This document shows positions 27,655-36,218 of a stretch of DNA of 64,000 nucleotides, piece by piece. The stretch is taken from NCBI RefSeq assembly GCF_002736105.1, contig NZ_CP024123.1, positions 3,402,001-3,466,000 of the forward strand. The letters run 5' to 3'. This DNA is from Solibacillus sp. R5-41. GTDB taxonomy: Bacteria > Bacillota > Bacilli > Bacillales_A > Planococcaceae. The notes beneath the pieces were generated by a model. It saw only the letters and a list, made by a program, of their open reading frames with translations, did not search any database and was not told the DNA's origin. A program made the translations under genes and the position numbers. Within the stretch, counting starts at the first letter, position 1. Every line of letters starts with the position of its first letter.

Positions 27655-30039
27655 TTAGTTACGTAATGGTTTACCTTTTACAAGCATGTGCTGCATACGC
27701 ATTTGTGATTTTTGATCAGCTACTAAACTTAAAAATGCTTCTTTTTCCAGATTTAATAAATAGTCTTCCGAAACTTCTGTTCCATATGGTACTAAGCCGC
27801 CTGCAATGACATACGCAAGTTTTTTAGCGATTTTTAAATCATGCTCACTAATAAATCCAGAATTATACATACCTTGTGCACCTAGCAATAATGTTGCATA
27901 ACCTGGTGCCCCAACTACTTTTACAGCCTTTTTCATTGGTGGTGTGTAGCCTGCATTTGCAAGTGAAAGTGCCGCTTGTTTTGCATCATAAATTAAGTGG
28001 TCTGGATTAATAGAAATCCCGTCTGCGAAATTTAAGAAGTTATTTTCACGCGCTTCTTCACCTGAAGTAGAAACTTTCGCAAGTGCAACCGTTTCAAATA
28101 CTTTATTCGCAATGGCTTGGTAGTCAATATCAACACCGTTTGGTAAGCCCTTTATAAACTTCTCATATAGCCCGATATTTCCTCCTCCGCCTGGAATTAA
28201 GCCAACCCCAACTTCCACCAATCCGATATATGTTTCTGCCGAGGCTTGAATATGTGCAGCAGGTAAACATACTTCTGCACCTCCACCTAGTGTCATTTGG
28301 AATGGTGCTGCTACGATTGGTTTTACGCTGTATTTAATACGACGCATCGCTTGCTGGAACGACCGGATTACAAAATCAAGTTCAAAAATATTATCATCCT
28401 GTGCTTCCATTAAAATCATGCCAAGGTTCGCACCGACACAAAAGTTTTTGCCATGGTTTCCGATTACGAGACCTTTATAGTTTTTTTCCACTTCGTCTAT
28501 CGCGAAATTGATCATCTGGATAATATCTAAGCCAATAGCATTGGATTGTGAATGGAATTCTAATAAAGCAATACCATCTCCTAAATCAATTAAACTTGCA
28601 CCTGAATTTGATTTAATGACACCATGTTTTTTCTTGTAACGTTTTAAATCGATTGCTTTTTCATTTACCGGAACTTTCACATATTCTGTTCCATTGAAGT
28701 AAGCTACGTCACCATCAATTTCTGAATAGAATGTTGAGAATCCTTTATTTAATAGATTTGTAACAAAGGAAGGAATTCCGCGACCTTCTTCGGTCATTTT
28801 TGCAACGGATTTTTCAACACCAATGGCATCCCACATTTCAAATGGTCCTTGTGCCCAACCAAAGCCCCATTTCATCGCGTTATCAATCGCTAAAATGTCA
28901 TCCGCAATTTCACCTGTAAGTTTTGCCGAGTAAATTAACATCGGGGCAAATGAATTCCATAGAAGTTCTCCCACACGGTCATTGGCATAAATTAATGTTT
29001 TTAATTTGCCACCCGGTCCTTTTGCTTGCTTTGCCATTTCTAATGAAGGCGTAGCTAGCTTTTTCGATGGCTCATATTGCATTGTTGATAAATTTAATTG
29101 TAAAATTTCTTTCCCTTCTTTTTTGAAGAATCCTTGACCTGTCTTTGCGCCTAACCAGCCATTTTCAAGCATTCTTTTTAAAATTGGTGATTCCTCAAAA
29201 ACTACCTGTTCCTCACCTGTTGTTTGGTCGTAAACATTTTTTGCTACATGGACAAATGTGTCTAAACCGACAACATCAAGCGTACGGAATGTAGCTGATT
29301 TTGGACGACCAATAATTGGACCCGTTACCGAATCAACCTCGCCTACTGTATAATTACGTGCAATCATTTCCTGCATCGTTACAAGAAGGCCATATGTACC
29401 GATACGGTTGGCAATAAAGTTCGGTGTATCTTTTGCGATAACAACCCCTTTACCAAGAACATCTTCACCAAATTCTTGCATAAAGCTTAGAACTTCTGGC
29501 TTCGTCATATTTGACGGAATTACTTCCAATAATTTTAAATAACGTGGTGGATTGAAGAAATGCGTTCCAAGGAAATGTGCTTGGAAATCTTCTGAACGTC
29601 CTTCCGCCATCGCATTAATGCTTACCCCTGATGTATTGGATGAAATAATTGTTCCTGGTTTACGTACAGCATCAATTTTTTCGAATAATCCCTTTTTAAT
29701 TTCTAAATTTTCTACAATAACTTCGATGATCCAATCAACATCTTTTAATTTGTCTAAATCGTCATCGAAATTCCCCGGTGTAATAAGCGCTAAATTACTC
29801 TTCACTGAAAGTGGCGCTGGCTTTTGTTTTAATAATTTTTGCATGGCGCCGTTAGCGAATCGGTTTTTCACCGCTTTGGAATCGAATGTTAACCCCTTTG
29901 CTACTTCCTCGTTCGTTAACGCCTTTGGTGCAATGTCTAATAATAATGTAGGAATCCCGATATTTGCTAAATGCGCTGCAATACCTGAACCCATTACCCC
30001 TGAACCTAATACCGCTGCTTTTTGAATTTTATAAGACAC
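27655..30039 (-). CDS. fadN: Enoyl-CoA hydratase / 3-hydroxyacyl-CoA dehydrogenase FadN
   Basis: 794 residues. The N-terminal 3-hydroxyacyl-CoA dehydrogenase part begins AAVLGSGVMGSGIAAHLANIG (NAD-binding) and includes GTHFFNPPRYLKLLEVIP; the C-terminal crotonase-like hydratase part has LVIGNHGKNFCVGANLGMIL and GGGAEVCLPAA. This dehydrogenase-first order is characteristic of the Bacillus FadN type, the reverse of E. coli FadB. The GTG at 30039 (VSYKIQKAAVLG) is used because AGGGGGAA lies just upstream. First gene of the operon, with a FadR operator 22 bp upstream. Confidence 0.95.
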   Translation of the reverse strand: MSYKIQKAAVLGSGVMGSGIAAHLANIGIPTLLLDIAPKALTNEEVAKGLTFDSKAVKNRFANGAMQKLLKQKPAPLSVKSNLALITPGNFDDDLDKLKDVDWIIEVIVENLEIKKGLFEKIDAVRKPGTIISSNTSGVSINAMAEGRSEDFQAHFLGTHFFNPPRYLKLLEVIPSNMTKPEVLSFMQEFGEDVLGKGVVIAKDTPNFIANRIGTYGLLVTMQEMIARNYTVGEVDSVTGPIIGRPKSATFRTLDVVGLDTFVHVAKNVYDQTTGEEQVVFEESPILKRMLENGWLGAKTGQGFFKKEGKEILQLNLSTMQYEPSKKLATPSLEMAKQAKGPGGKLKTLIYANDRVGELLWNSFAPMLIYSAKLTGEIADDILAIDNAMKWGFGWAQGPFEMWDAIGVEKSVAKMTEEGRGIPSFVTNLLNKGFSTFYSEIDGDVAYFNGTEYVKVPVNEKAIDLKRYKKKHGVIKSNSGASLIDLGDGIALLEFHSQSNAIGLDIIQMINFAIDEVEKNYKGLVIGNHGKNFCVGANLGMILMEAQDDNIFELDFVIRSFQQAMRRIKYSVKPIVAAPFQMTLGGGAEVCLPAAHIQASAETYIGLVEVGVGLIPGGGGNIGLYEKFIKGLPNGVDIDYQAIANKVFETVALAKVSTSGEEARENNFLNFADGISINPDHLIYDAKQAALSLANAGYTPPMKKAVKVVGAPGYATLLLGAQGMYNSGFISEHDLKIAKKLAYVIAGGLVPYGTEVSEDYLLNLEKEAFLSLVADQKSQMRMQHMLVKGKPLRN

Positions 30040-30060
30040 AAACACTTCCCCCTTCTCCCT

Positions 30061-30078
30061 TGAATGAACAGTCATTCA
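30061..30078. promoter_or_regulatory. FadR operator of the fad operon
   Basis: TGAATGAACAGTCATTCA matches the B. subtilis FadR (TetR family) box TGAATGACTAGTCATTCA in 16 of 18 positions. It lies between the fadN ribosome site and the presumed promoter; long-chain acyl-CoA should release FadR and induce the operon. FadR itself is not in the window. Confidence 0.85.
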
Positions 30079-30291
30079 TTTTCAAATGAAAAAAAAACTT
30101 CAAACAGCTTTTCTGTTCTTAGTGTAGTTTATATTGCTAAATTTCGCAATATTTTTCTCTAAATATTCTAATTATTTATTATTCTACTTAAAAAATAGCA
30201 AAGGAAAGTAAAGTTTATAAGCTTTCTGGAGTTTAATTACTTTTCGTAATCGTTTATTCTGTGTAGAATGGGCATAAGGAGCGTGATTGAA

Positions 30292-30609
30292 ATGCAAGAA
30301 ATTACAACAATTGAACAATTTAACGAACTAACAGGTACAGACAAAAAAGTATTACTTAAGTTTTTCGCTGGTTGGTGCCCAGACTGCACACGCATGGATA
30401 TGTTTATCGATCCAATTATTGAAGAGTACTCTCAATATGAATGGTATTCAATCAACCGTGACAACTTCCCAGAATTAGCCGAGAAGTATCAAGTAATGGG
30501 GATTCCTTCATTATTAATCTTCCAAAACAGTGAGAAATTAGCCCACCTACACAGTGCAAATGCAAAATCACCTGCACAAGTAGAAGAATTTTTAAACGCA
30601 CAAGCGTAA
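30292..30609 (+). CDS. Thioredoxin-family protein (YtpP-like)
   Basis: 105 residues with a thioredoxin fold. The active site is FFAGWCPDCTRMD (C29/C32, CPDC) and the cis-Pro is in GIPSLLIF. The WCPDC type occurs in small cytosolic thioredoxin-like proteins of Bacillales such as YtpP. ATG 30292 is 11 nt from AAGGAG; an earlier ATG (30268) lies before it. No signal peptide, so cytosolic. Divergent from the fad operon. Confidence 0.8.
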   Translation: MQEITTIEQFNELTGTDKKVLLKFFAGWCPDCTRMDMFIDPIIEEYSQYEWYSINRDNFPELAEKYQVMGIPSLLIFQNSEKLAHLHSANAKSPAQVEEFLNAQA

Positions 30610-30620
30610 TACAACGAAAG

Positions 30621-30660
30621 AGCGGATCTAAGAGGATTTTCCTTTAGATTCGCTTTTTTC
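30621..30660 (+). terminator. Terminator of the thioredoxin-like gene
   Basis: AGCG-G-ATCTAA...AGG pairs with CCT...TTAGAT-T-CGCT (one bulge and one G-U), followed by TTTTTT. Confidence 0.75.
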
Positions 30661-30785
30661 GTTGCAATAAAATCCCCCTCATAAAGGTGAGAATTTTCTA
30701 TCTATTTCCCCTATTTGTCATTGTCATCAATCCGTAATACAATGGACTACTACGCGCAAATTTTTGTATTAAGAAAGGAGTTTAT

Positions 30786-31964
30786 ATGACTTCAGATCAA
30801 CGAAAAAAATTAGCATTATTAATGTTAAATATGTTTATTGCAGTCGGGAGCTTTGGGATAATTATTCCAATCATCCCCGCATACTTAAAAGAAATCGGAC
30901 AAGGCGGAACTGCGGCGGGGTTAATTATCGCCATTTTTGCTTTCGCTCAATTTTTAGTTTCTCCGATTGGTGGGAAATGGGCAGATAAATATGGACGTCG
31001 CCCGCTCATTAATGCCGGATTACTTATATTAGCCATTTCCATGTTTATTTTCTATTTTGCAGATTCCATTGTTTTACTATATATCTCAAGAGCAATCGGT
31101 GGAATCGGCTGTGCCCTTTTAATCCCAGCTATTTATGCTTACGTTGCGGACATTACAACAATGGATCAACGTGCGAAAGGTAATAGCTTTATTTCAGCAG
31201 CAATGTCTTTAGGTATTGTTATCGGACCAGGTATTGGTGGTTTTTTAGCTGAATATGGTTTAAAAGCACCATTATTAGTTTCAGCTATCGTTGGATTATT
31301 AGCATTTGTCGTATCATACTTCACATTGCCGGAAAGCTTAACCGAAAAAATGGCAATGTCGAATGAGCCAAATCAATCGATGATAAAAGACGTTATTTTA
31401 TCTGTGAAAAAACCGTTCTTCATCCCATTAGTTATTACCCTTATTATGAGTTTCGGATTAATGGCCTATGAAACGGTACTTGGATTATATGTAAACGATC
31501 AATTCGGTGCTACACCACAACAAATTGCCTTTATGGTTACCGCAACAGGACTTGTTGGTGTCATTATGCAACTTTTCGTTGTAGACCGCGTTGTAAAATT
31601 AATTGGAGAATTAAACGTTCTGAAACTATTTTTAATCGTTACAGCAGTTGGATTTTCCCTCTCAATCATCGCTAAAACATACGAAATGTTCTTTATCATT
31701 TCATTAATGATCTTCCTTGCTACCTCAATTTTGCGACCTGTACTCACAACGCTTATTTCAAAATTAGCAGGAAATGAACAAGGTTTTGCAATGGGGATGA
31801 ACAATGCTTATATGAGTATCGGAAATATTTTAGGCCCGCTTCTTGCTGGTGCACTTTACGATATTCGAATTTTATTTCCGTTTATTGCAGGATTAATTAT
31901 ATTAATCTTAACAACTATTTTCACATTCATGTGGAAAGGTGCAAAGCTCACTCAAAATAGTTAA
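30786..31964 (+). CDS. MFS transporter (DHA1-type multidrug exporter family)
   Basis: 392 residues with about 12 transmembrane segments. Motif A between TM2 and TM3 is GGKWADKYGRRPLINAGLL, the TM5 antiporter motif C is LGIVIGPGIGGFLAEYG, typical of drug:H+ antiporters such as NorA/Bmr/BltB. The substrate cannot be predicted. ATG 30786 is preceded by AAGGAGTTTAT. Monocistronic with a strong terminator; no regulator gene is adjacent. Confidence 0.85.
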   Translation: MTSDQRKKLALLMLNMFIAVGSFGIIIPIIPAYLKEIGQGGTAAGLIIAIFAFAQFLVSPIGGKWADKYGRRPLINAGLLILAISMFIFYFADSIVLLYISRAIGGIGCALLIPAIYAYVADITTMDQRAKGNSFISAAMSLGIVIGPGIGGFLAEYGLKAPLLVSAIVGLLAFVVSYFTLPESLTEKMAMSNEPNQSMIKDVILSVKKPFFIPLVITLIMSFGLMAYETVLGLYVNDQFGATPQQIAFMVTATGLVGVIMQLFVVDRVVKLIGELNVLKLFLIVTAVGFSLSIIAKTYEMFFIISLMIFLATSILRPVLTTLISKLAGNEQGFAMGMNNAYMSIGNILGPLLAGALYDIRILFPFIAGLIILILTTIFTFMWKGAKLTQNS

Positions 31965-31982
31965 TGCTTTTGAGCAACTGCG

Positions 31983-32019
31983 AAAGGCTACCCGATTATT
32001 AATTTGTCGGGTAGCCTTT
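31983..32019. terminator. Bidirectional terminator between the MFS and anti-sigma genes
   Basis: Perfect 13-bp arms AAAGGCTACCCGA / TCGGGTAGCCTTT with an 11-nt loop. Confidence 0.88.
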
Positions 32020-32023
32020 TCAT

Positions 32024-33454
32024 TTATTCTAATTTACTATTCGTAATGTACTCATTCCCTTTTTCATCCGAAATAGTTCGCTCATCCTTTCGCGTTAACT
32101 GTAATGTAAAACCATCATCACCAGTAAGAAAATATTTTTCCCCATCTACACGCACTTTTATATTTTTATAAATCTTTTCGGACTTCCCATCAATCTCCAC
32201 ATCTTCTGGAGCCAATTTAATCTTCATATCATTCCCATAAAATTCATATTGATTGTAATAATTTTCTCGATTGATAAAAACTATATTTTGTAAATGGCTT
32301 TCCTTTGCTTCATACGTCACCTTATCTATAGTTAGCTTCTCTAAATCCAACATACTGTAATGTTCTGATTTTTGGAAGAAGTCTTCATTATATTTAAGCA
32401 GTACGTTTGGACCAATCATCTCCACACTGTAAAATTGGCTTGGACCGTCTAATTTTGCATGTTCAAAAATATTTGCACTAACTAATTCACCATTTCGAAC
32501 TGTCACAACTTTTGCTTCTTGTCCGCCCCAAAAGAAGAAAGGCTCGTCATGAAAATCCCGCAAATACGATGTTATCCCTTTATCCTCTTGTAAGTCACCA
32601 TTAATCATTTGGTAGTTCCCATCCGAACGCTTAAAGAGGAGTGTCACAATTGACGTTTTTTCATCAAGTATAAATAATTCTCCAGGTTTTCCATTAAAGA
32701 AAGTAGCAGGTCCATCACTAAAAATGCCTAAATCAAAAAACTTGCCTTCCAAAGTTTCAATCACACGCAGTGTTCCCTCTTTATATTTTAACTGATGTAG
32801 TAGCGTACCATCGTCAAACGTTACTTTTTCGTATGCTTGTTGTTGGGCATTTAAATCGAAATTCCACATCTCTGTTGCATATCCGGCTGGACGAAATTCC
32901 AAATCAATTGACTGGGGAAATTCAATTTCATCATACGAATAAAATAATTGCTGCTCACTTAGCTCTATTTTTCCTGTAGCCTTTACATACTGAATTTCAT
33001 TTAAGAAATTTATATCACTTGCAGTTAGTTTTATATAAAGTAAAACTCGTTCTTCTTCATCGATTGTCTTTACAACTTCAAGTGGTTGTTCAAAATCAAA
33101 AATACTATACTCCTTCAATACCATTTCCGTATTAACATTAGCAACTTTCTGAAGTGCCTTCGCATCTTGTTTGGAAATGGCATCAAAATACTTTACGACC
33201 ACTTCCCGCTGTTCTTTCGGCAATATACTTGCTTTCACCTCTACTACTGTTGCTGTTTGTTCGTATTCGTTAGGAAGAAAGTAAAGGGCAACTCCAAGTA
33301 CAAGCATCATACAAAGTGCAATAGCAGGCTGAATCCATTGAAGTGTTTTGCGCGATTTTTTCTTTGTCAGCACCTTTTCAACAAATGCGTCATTTAATAG
33401 TGGTTCTTTGCCAATTGTTTCATCAATGGCTTGCTTTATGCGAGAATTCGTCAT
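32024..33454 (-). CDS. Putative membrane anti-sigma factor of the adjacent ECF sigma
   Basis: About 476 residues. A ~45-residue cytoplasmic N-terminal part (TNSRIKQAIDETIGKEPLLN, then FVEKVLTKKKSRKTLQW) precedes one transmembrane segment (IQPAIALCMMLVLGVALYFL) and a ~410-residue extracytoplasmic domain rich in beta strands that I do not recognise. This topology, and the 32-bp overlap of its start with the sigma gene, fit a transmembrane anti-sigma factor that releases the sigma on an envelope signal. No classical zinc-binding HxxxCxxC motif is present, so it would be of a non-ZAS type. ATG 33454 is 9 nt from AGGAGG. Confidence 0.7.
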   Translation of the reverse strand: MTNSRIKQAIDETIGKEPLLNDAFVEKVLTKKKSRKTLQWIQPAIALCMMLVLGVALYFLPNEYEQTATVVEVKASILPKEQREVVVKYFDAISKQDAKALQKVANVNTEMVLKEYSIFDFEQPLEVVKTIDEEERVLLYIKLTASDINFLNEIQYVKATGKIELSEQQLFYSYDEIEFPQSIDLEFRPAGYATEMWNFDLNAQQQAYEKVTFDDGTLLHQLKYKEGTLRVIETLEGKFFDLGIFSDGPATFFNGKPGELFILDEKTSIVTLLFKRSDGNYQMINGDLQEDKGITSYLRDFHDEPFFFWGGQEAKVVTVRNGELVSANIFEHAKLDGPSQFYSVEMIGPNVLLKYNEDFFQKSEHYSMLDLEKLTIDKVTYEAKESHLQNIVFINRENYYNQYEFYGNDMKIKLAPEDVEIDGKSEKIYKNIKVRVDGEKYFLTGDDGFTLQLTRKDERTISDEKGNEYITNSKLE

Positions 33455-33947
33455 CCCATCCACCCTCCTCTAATATGAATTTTAATTTTTCTCGCCCACG
33501 CCTTAATCTTGTTTTCACTGTATTACTGGATTTACTTAACAGCTGCGCAATTTCCTCGATATTGAATTCTTTGTAATAATATAAAATAATGACTTCTCGA
33601 TATTTTAAAGGTAGCTGTAAAATTGCCTGACCGAGGCGCGCGTTTTCAGTAAGTTCAATTACTTGTTGCTCGGCTGATTTTGTGCCTCGGAATATCTTCT
33701 GGATTTTATTTGTTAATATGGTATTTTTGTAGCTCCAACTGCGTAAATAATCATAACTACGATTGATTGTCATTCTATATAAATACGTGCGGTAAGTTGA
33801 TTCACCACGGAACTGCTGCTGTTGCTCAAATGCTTTTAGCAACACATCCTGTACAATATCTTCAGCAACTTGTGTGTTTTTCACATATGTAACGGCAAGA
33901 CGTAACAGCTCTTCTCCGTGCATCCGAACAAATTGTTCTAACTGCAT
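33423..33947 (-). CDS. ECF-type RNA polymerase sigma factor
   Basis: 174 residues. Region 2 spans MHGEELLRLAVTYVKNTQVA, EDIVQDVLLKAFEQQQQFRG and YRTYLYRMTINRSYDYLRSW; region 4 has LQLPLKYREVIILYYYKEFN and EEIAQLLSKSSNTVKTRLRRGREKLK. Group IV sigma with no C-terminal extension, like B. subtilis SigV/SigW/SigM. ATG 33947 is 8 nt from GGAGGTG. It shares an operon with the putative anti-sigma and has an ECF-type promoter upstream that it probably reads itself. Confidence 0.92.
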   Translation of the reverse strand: MQLEQFVRMHGEELLRLAVTYVKNTQVAEDIVQDVLLKAFEQQQQFRGESTYRTYLYRMTINRSYDYLRSWSYKNTILTNKIQKIFRGTKSAEQQVIELTENARLGQAILQLPLKYREVIILYYYKEFNIEEIAQLLSKSSNTVKTRLRRGREKLKFILEEGGWDDEFSHKASH

Positions 33948-33980
33948 AGTAGACACCTCCCTTTTTTTAGTTTGACGTTA

Positions 33981-34007
33981 GACGGAGCTCTTTGAATAAT
34001 AGTTTCA
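33981..34007 (-). promoter_or_regulatory. ECF-type autoregulatory promoter of the sigma/anti-sigma operon
   Basis: TGAAAC (34007-34002), a 17-nt spacer and CGTC (33984-33981) match the -35/-10 pattern recognised by Bacillus ECF sigmas (TGAAAC N16-17 CGTC). The ribosome site follows about 25 nt downstream of the -10. Confidence 0.7.
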
Positions 34008-34033
34008 AATGAAATGAATTTTAACTTGTTTCA

Positions 34034-34155
34034 GCAGAAGTCCTCTATTTCTATAAGTGGGGGTTCAAACCTCGGCTGAATCAAGTTAATAGGGGTGTTT
34101 ATCGAGAGAGCTCGATAAACATCTGGACGCAATTACGCAGAGGTGTAATTGATTG
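34034..34155 (-). repeat. Dispersed hairpin repeat, copy C (short form)
   Basis: Contains a decayed left hairpin (CTATTTCTATAAGTGGG), then GTTTATCGAG-AGAG-CTCGATAAAC (34097-34120), then the conserved block; on the - strand ACCTCTGCGTAATTGCGTCC. Compared with copy B the interior is missing. The hairpin stem differs from copy A at paired positions in a compensated manner. A TATAAT at 34160-34165 just beyond it may be the -10 of the next gene. Confidence 0.7.
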
Positions 34156-34190
34156 TGTGTATAATATTTAAATATAACGGAGGTGATGTT

Positions 34191-34727
34191 TTGCGCGTTC
34201 TTCTCAATGTTAAAGGTATATCTCAGTATAGTTCCGTTGTACGCGCGGAGTATCAAAACTCTGCATGTGGACCAACTACAGCGCATGTTATTTTAAACTA
34301 TTTATGTAAAGATGAAACCGTACCCAAAATGGATATTAATGAACTTTATACATTTTTGGGTGGATCGAGAATTGGCCTTTTCAAATGGCGCATGATTCGA
34401 AATTTAAGACGTCTGCTCGGTGAAAGTTGGTTTGTTGAAGAGTGTACACTGACAGAGGCCATCCAACAATTACGTTTAGGTTACCCCGTTGCCCTAAAGT
34501 TCGATGCCTATTCTACTGGTCAATTTTTATCAAAAAAGAAACCAATGTTCCACTATCATTGGGTACCTTTAATTGGTTATGAAATTAAAAATAATGAGCT
34601 GTACTTAATGATTCATGATAATGGCGGGTCAAATCGAGACAGTGAAATCCGCTCCTTCCATTATGATGATAACCGAAAAGTATTAAGCTTCCTTAAAATC
34701 GAGCCAACTGATGGGTTATTTCACTAA
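34191..34727 (+). CDS. C39-like (papain-fold) peptidase family protein
   Basis: 178 residues. A papain-like triad is visible: C26 in NSACGPTTAHVILNYL, H123 in FHYHWVPLIGYE and D143 in MIHDNGG, the arrangement of Peptidase_C39-like proteins. No signal peptide or transmembrane segment, and no ABC transporter domain as in bacteriocin processors, so it is a stand-alone cytosolic member of unknown target. TTG 34191 is 7 nt from GGAGG; the longer reading to 34149 runs through the repeat and the -10. The repeat lies directly upstream. Confidence 0.75.
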   Translation: MRVLLNVKGISQYSSVVRAEYQNSACGPTTAHVILNYLCKDETVPKMDINELYTFLGGSRIGLFKWRMIRNLRRLLGESWFVEECTLTEAIQQLRLGYPVALKFDAYSTGQFLSKKKPMFHYHWVPLIGYEIKNNELYLMIHDNGGSNRDSEIRSFHYDDNRKVLSFLKIEPTDGLFH

Positions 34728-34733
34728 ATAAAC

Positions 34734-34770
34734 AAAAAAACATTTTGGTTGCTAATCAAAATGTTTTTTT
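34734..34770 (+). terminator. Terminator of the C39-like gene
   Basis: AAAAAAACATTTTG / CAAAATGTTTTTTT perfect arms with a 9-nt loop and T-tail. Confidence 0.85.
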
Positions 34771-34800
34771 ATTTTATCTACTACCTATGTTTACACTATT

Positions 34801-35010
34801 TACATCGCCATCGTCCAATTATGGTTGAATGAACAGACTGGGGCGGACATTGGAAAGAAATTTTTTACTGATCCTTATGATACATCAGATCATTGGTAAG
34901 GTGTATATCACTTTTATCCAGTTGAGCGTTGGTTTGCTCAATGGAATGATCGTAATATCGCACCGAAACCATTCCAATTACAACCATACATCAGAGTTGA
35001 TTATAAGTAA
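34801..35010 (+). pseudogene. Decayed gene fragment of unknown family
   Basis: One frame reads protein-like on both sides of an in-frame TAA at 34897: upstream IVQLWLNEQTGADIGKKFFT then DPYDTSDHW, downstream GVYHFYPVERWFAQWNDRN then PFQLQPYIRVDYK, ending TAA at 35008. Aromatic-rich composition and the perfect terminator that follows suggest the 3' end of a former gene. Changing TAA to AAA would restore a Lys. No start codon with a ribosome site is apparent and the 5' part is missing. I do not recognise the family. Confidence 0.5.
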
Positions 35011-35014
35011 TTTT

Positions 35015-35049
35015 AAAAGACGCTGGAAGCATTTGTTTCCACGTCTTTT
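35015..35049 (+). terminator. Terminator after the decayed gene
   Basis: AAAAGACG-C-TGGAA / TTCCA-CGTCTTTT with an 8-nt loop and a T-run. Confidence 0.78.
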
Positions 35050-35126
35050 TTATTTTTCCTGTTCAAAAAATGTTATACGCCACGGTTTTTATGGAAATAC
35101 TTTCATTAAAAAGAGCGAGGTGTGTT

Positions 35127-36218
35127 ATGAAAACTAGTGGCTCTATTAGTATTGCTCATATAATTTTATTGTCTATGACATTTATCGGGTTAAAAAACCA
35201 TGTCACGATAATTCCTTCATTAATAGAAACAACTGGCCGAGATGCTTGGATTTCAGTCATTATCGCTACGATTATTATAATTCCATGGCTTTATCTCCTA
35301 ATTTCCATTCAAAAAAAACTAGGAAACAATTCTTTTAGAGATGTTTTATTAAATAATCATCCTAAAGTTGGAAAAGTCCTCATTTACTTTATTGCGTTTT
35401 ATTTATTGGTCATGGCGGCCATGACCATGCGTGAAACACTGCAATGGGTATCAGTCACTTTTCTAATCGAGACACCTGTATTGATCCTCTTTTTTTCCTA
35501 TGCCATCGTTTGTGTACTTTTTGCTATGTCTCCAATTCAAAGTATTACGATTGTTAATACAATTGTCCTTTTTGGGGTAGTCGTTCTTGGTTTTTTCGTA
35601 GCATTTGTAAATATGCAAATAAAGGATCCTAAGTTATTGTTACCTATTTTCGAACATGGCATGACACCCATATTAAAATCAATCATATATCCTGCATCAG
35701 GATTTGTTGAATTATTATTATTTGTTTTTATCCAACATCATTTTAAGAAAAAATTAAAGTTTTCGCATTTCCTCATTATGCTCTTTTTATTATTTGGATT
35801 AACGATAGGTCCACTCGTTGGTGCCATCATGGAGTTCGGTCCAGCTGAAGCAGCTACTCAACGTTACCCCGCCTATGAAGAGTGGCGATTAGCAACGATC
35901 GGGCGTTTTATTGAGCATTTAGATTTCCTTTCCATTTACCAATGGTTAACTGGGGCTTTTGTACGGATTGGCTTTCTTATATTCATAGTAATAGAGTTAT
36001 TAGGAATGGCTCAACAGAAAAAAAGAATTATGGAGACAATCGCACCTGCCTTTATCTTTTGCACTTTACCGCTGTTTTTATTAAATGACAGTATATTTAT
36101 TGAACTAAAAGGTAAATATTTTTTAATAAGTACAGGTTTGTTCTTTTTCCTTTTGGCATTTATCTTTAACGTCATTTTAAGAAAAAGAACGAATAGTAAG
36201 GCGGAGAAAAATGCATAA
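35127..36218 (+). CDS. GerAB-type spore germination permease subunit
   Basis: 363 residues with about ten transmembrane segments; endospore germination (GerAB/GerBB) branch of the APC amino acid transporters. Typical blocks are ISIAHIILLSMTFIGLKNHV, EFGPAEAATQRYPAYEEWRL and LDFLSIYQWLTGAFVRIGFL. In the spore inner membrane the B subunit binds the germinant. ATG 35127 follows GAGGTGTGTT. First gene of the operon and overlapping the A subunit gene by 8 bp. The B-A-C order differs from the classical A-B-C order. Confidence 0.9.
   Translation: MKTSGSISIAHIILLSMTFIGLKNHVTIIPSLIETTGRDAWISVIIATIIIIPWLYLLISIQKKLGNNSFRDVLLNNHPKVGKVLIYFIAFYLLVMAAMTMRETLQWVSVTFLIETPVLILFFSYAIVCVLFAMSPIQSITIVNTIVLFGVVVLGFFVAFVNMQIKDPKLLLPIFEHGMTPILKSIIYPASGFVELLLFVFIQHHFKKKLKFSHFLIMLFLLFGLTIGPLVGAIMEFGPAEAATQRYPAYEEWRLATIGRFIEHLDFLSIYQWLTGAFVRIGFLIFIVIELLGMAQQKKRIMETIAPAFIFCTLPLFLLNDSIFIELKGKYFLISTGLFFFLLAFIFNVILRKRTNSKAEKNA

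Noticed and set aside
22902-30078. Horizontal transfer of the yus/fad block
   Set aside because: Order and content match the conserved Bacillales arrangement, with the expected FadR site and terminators.
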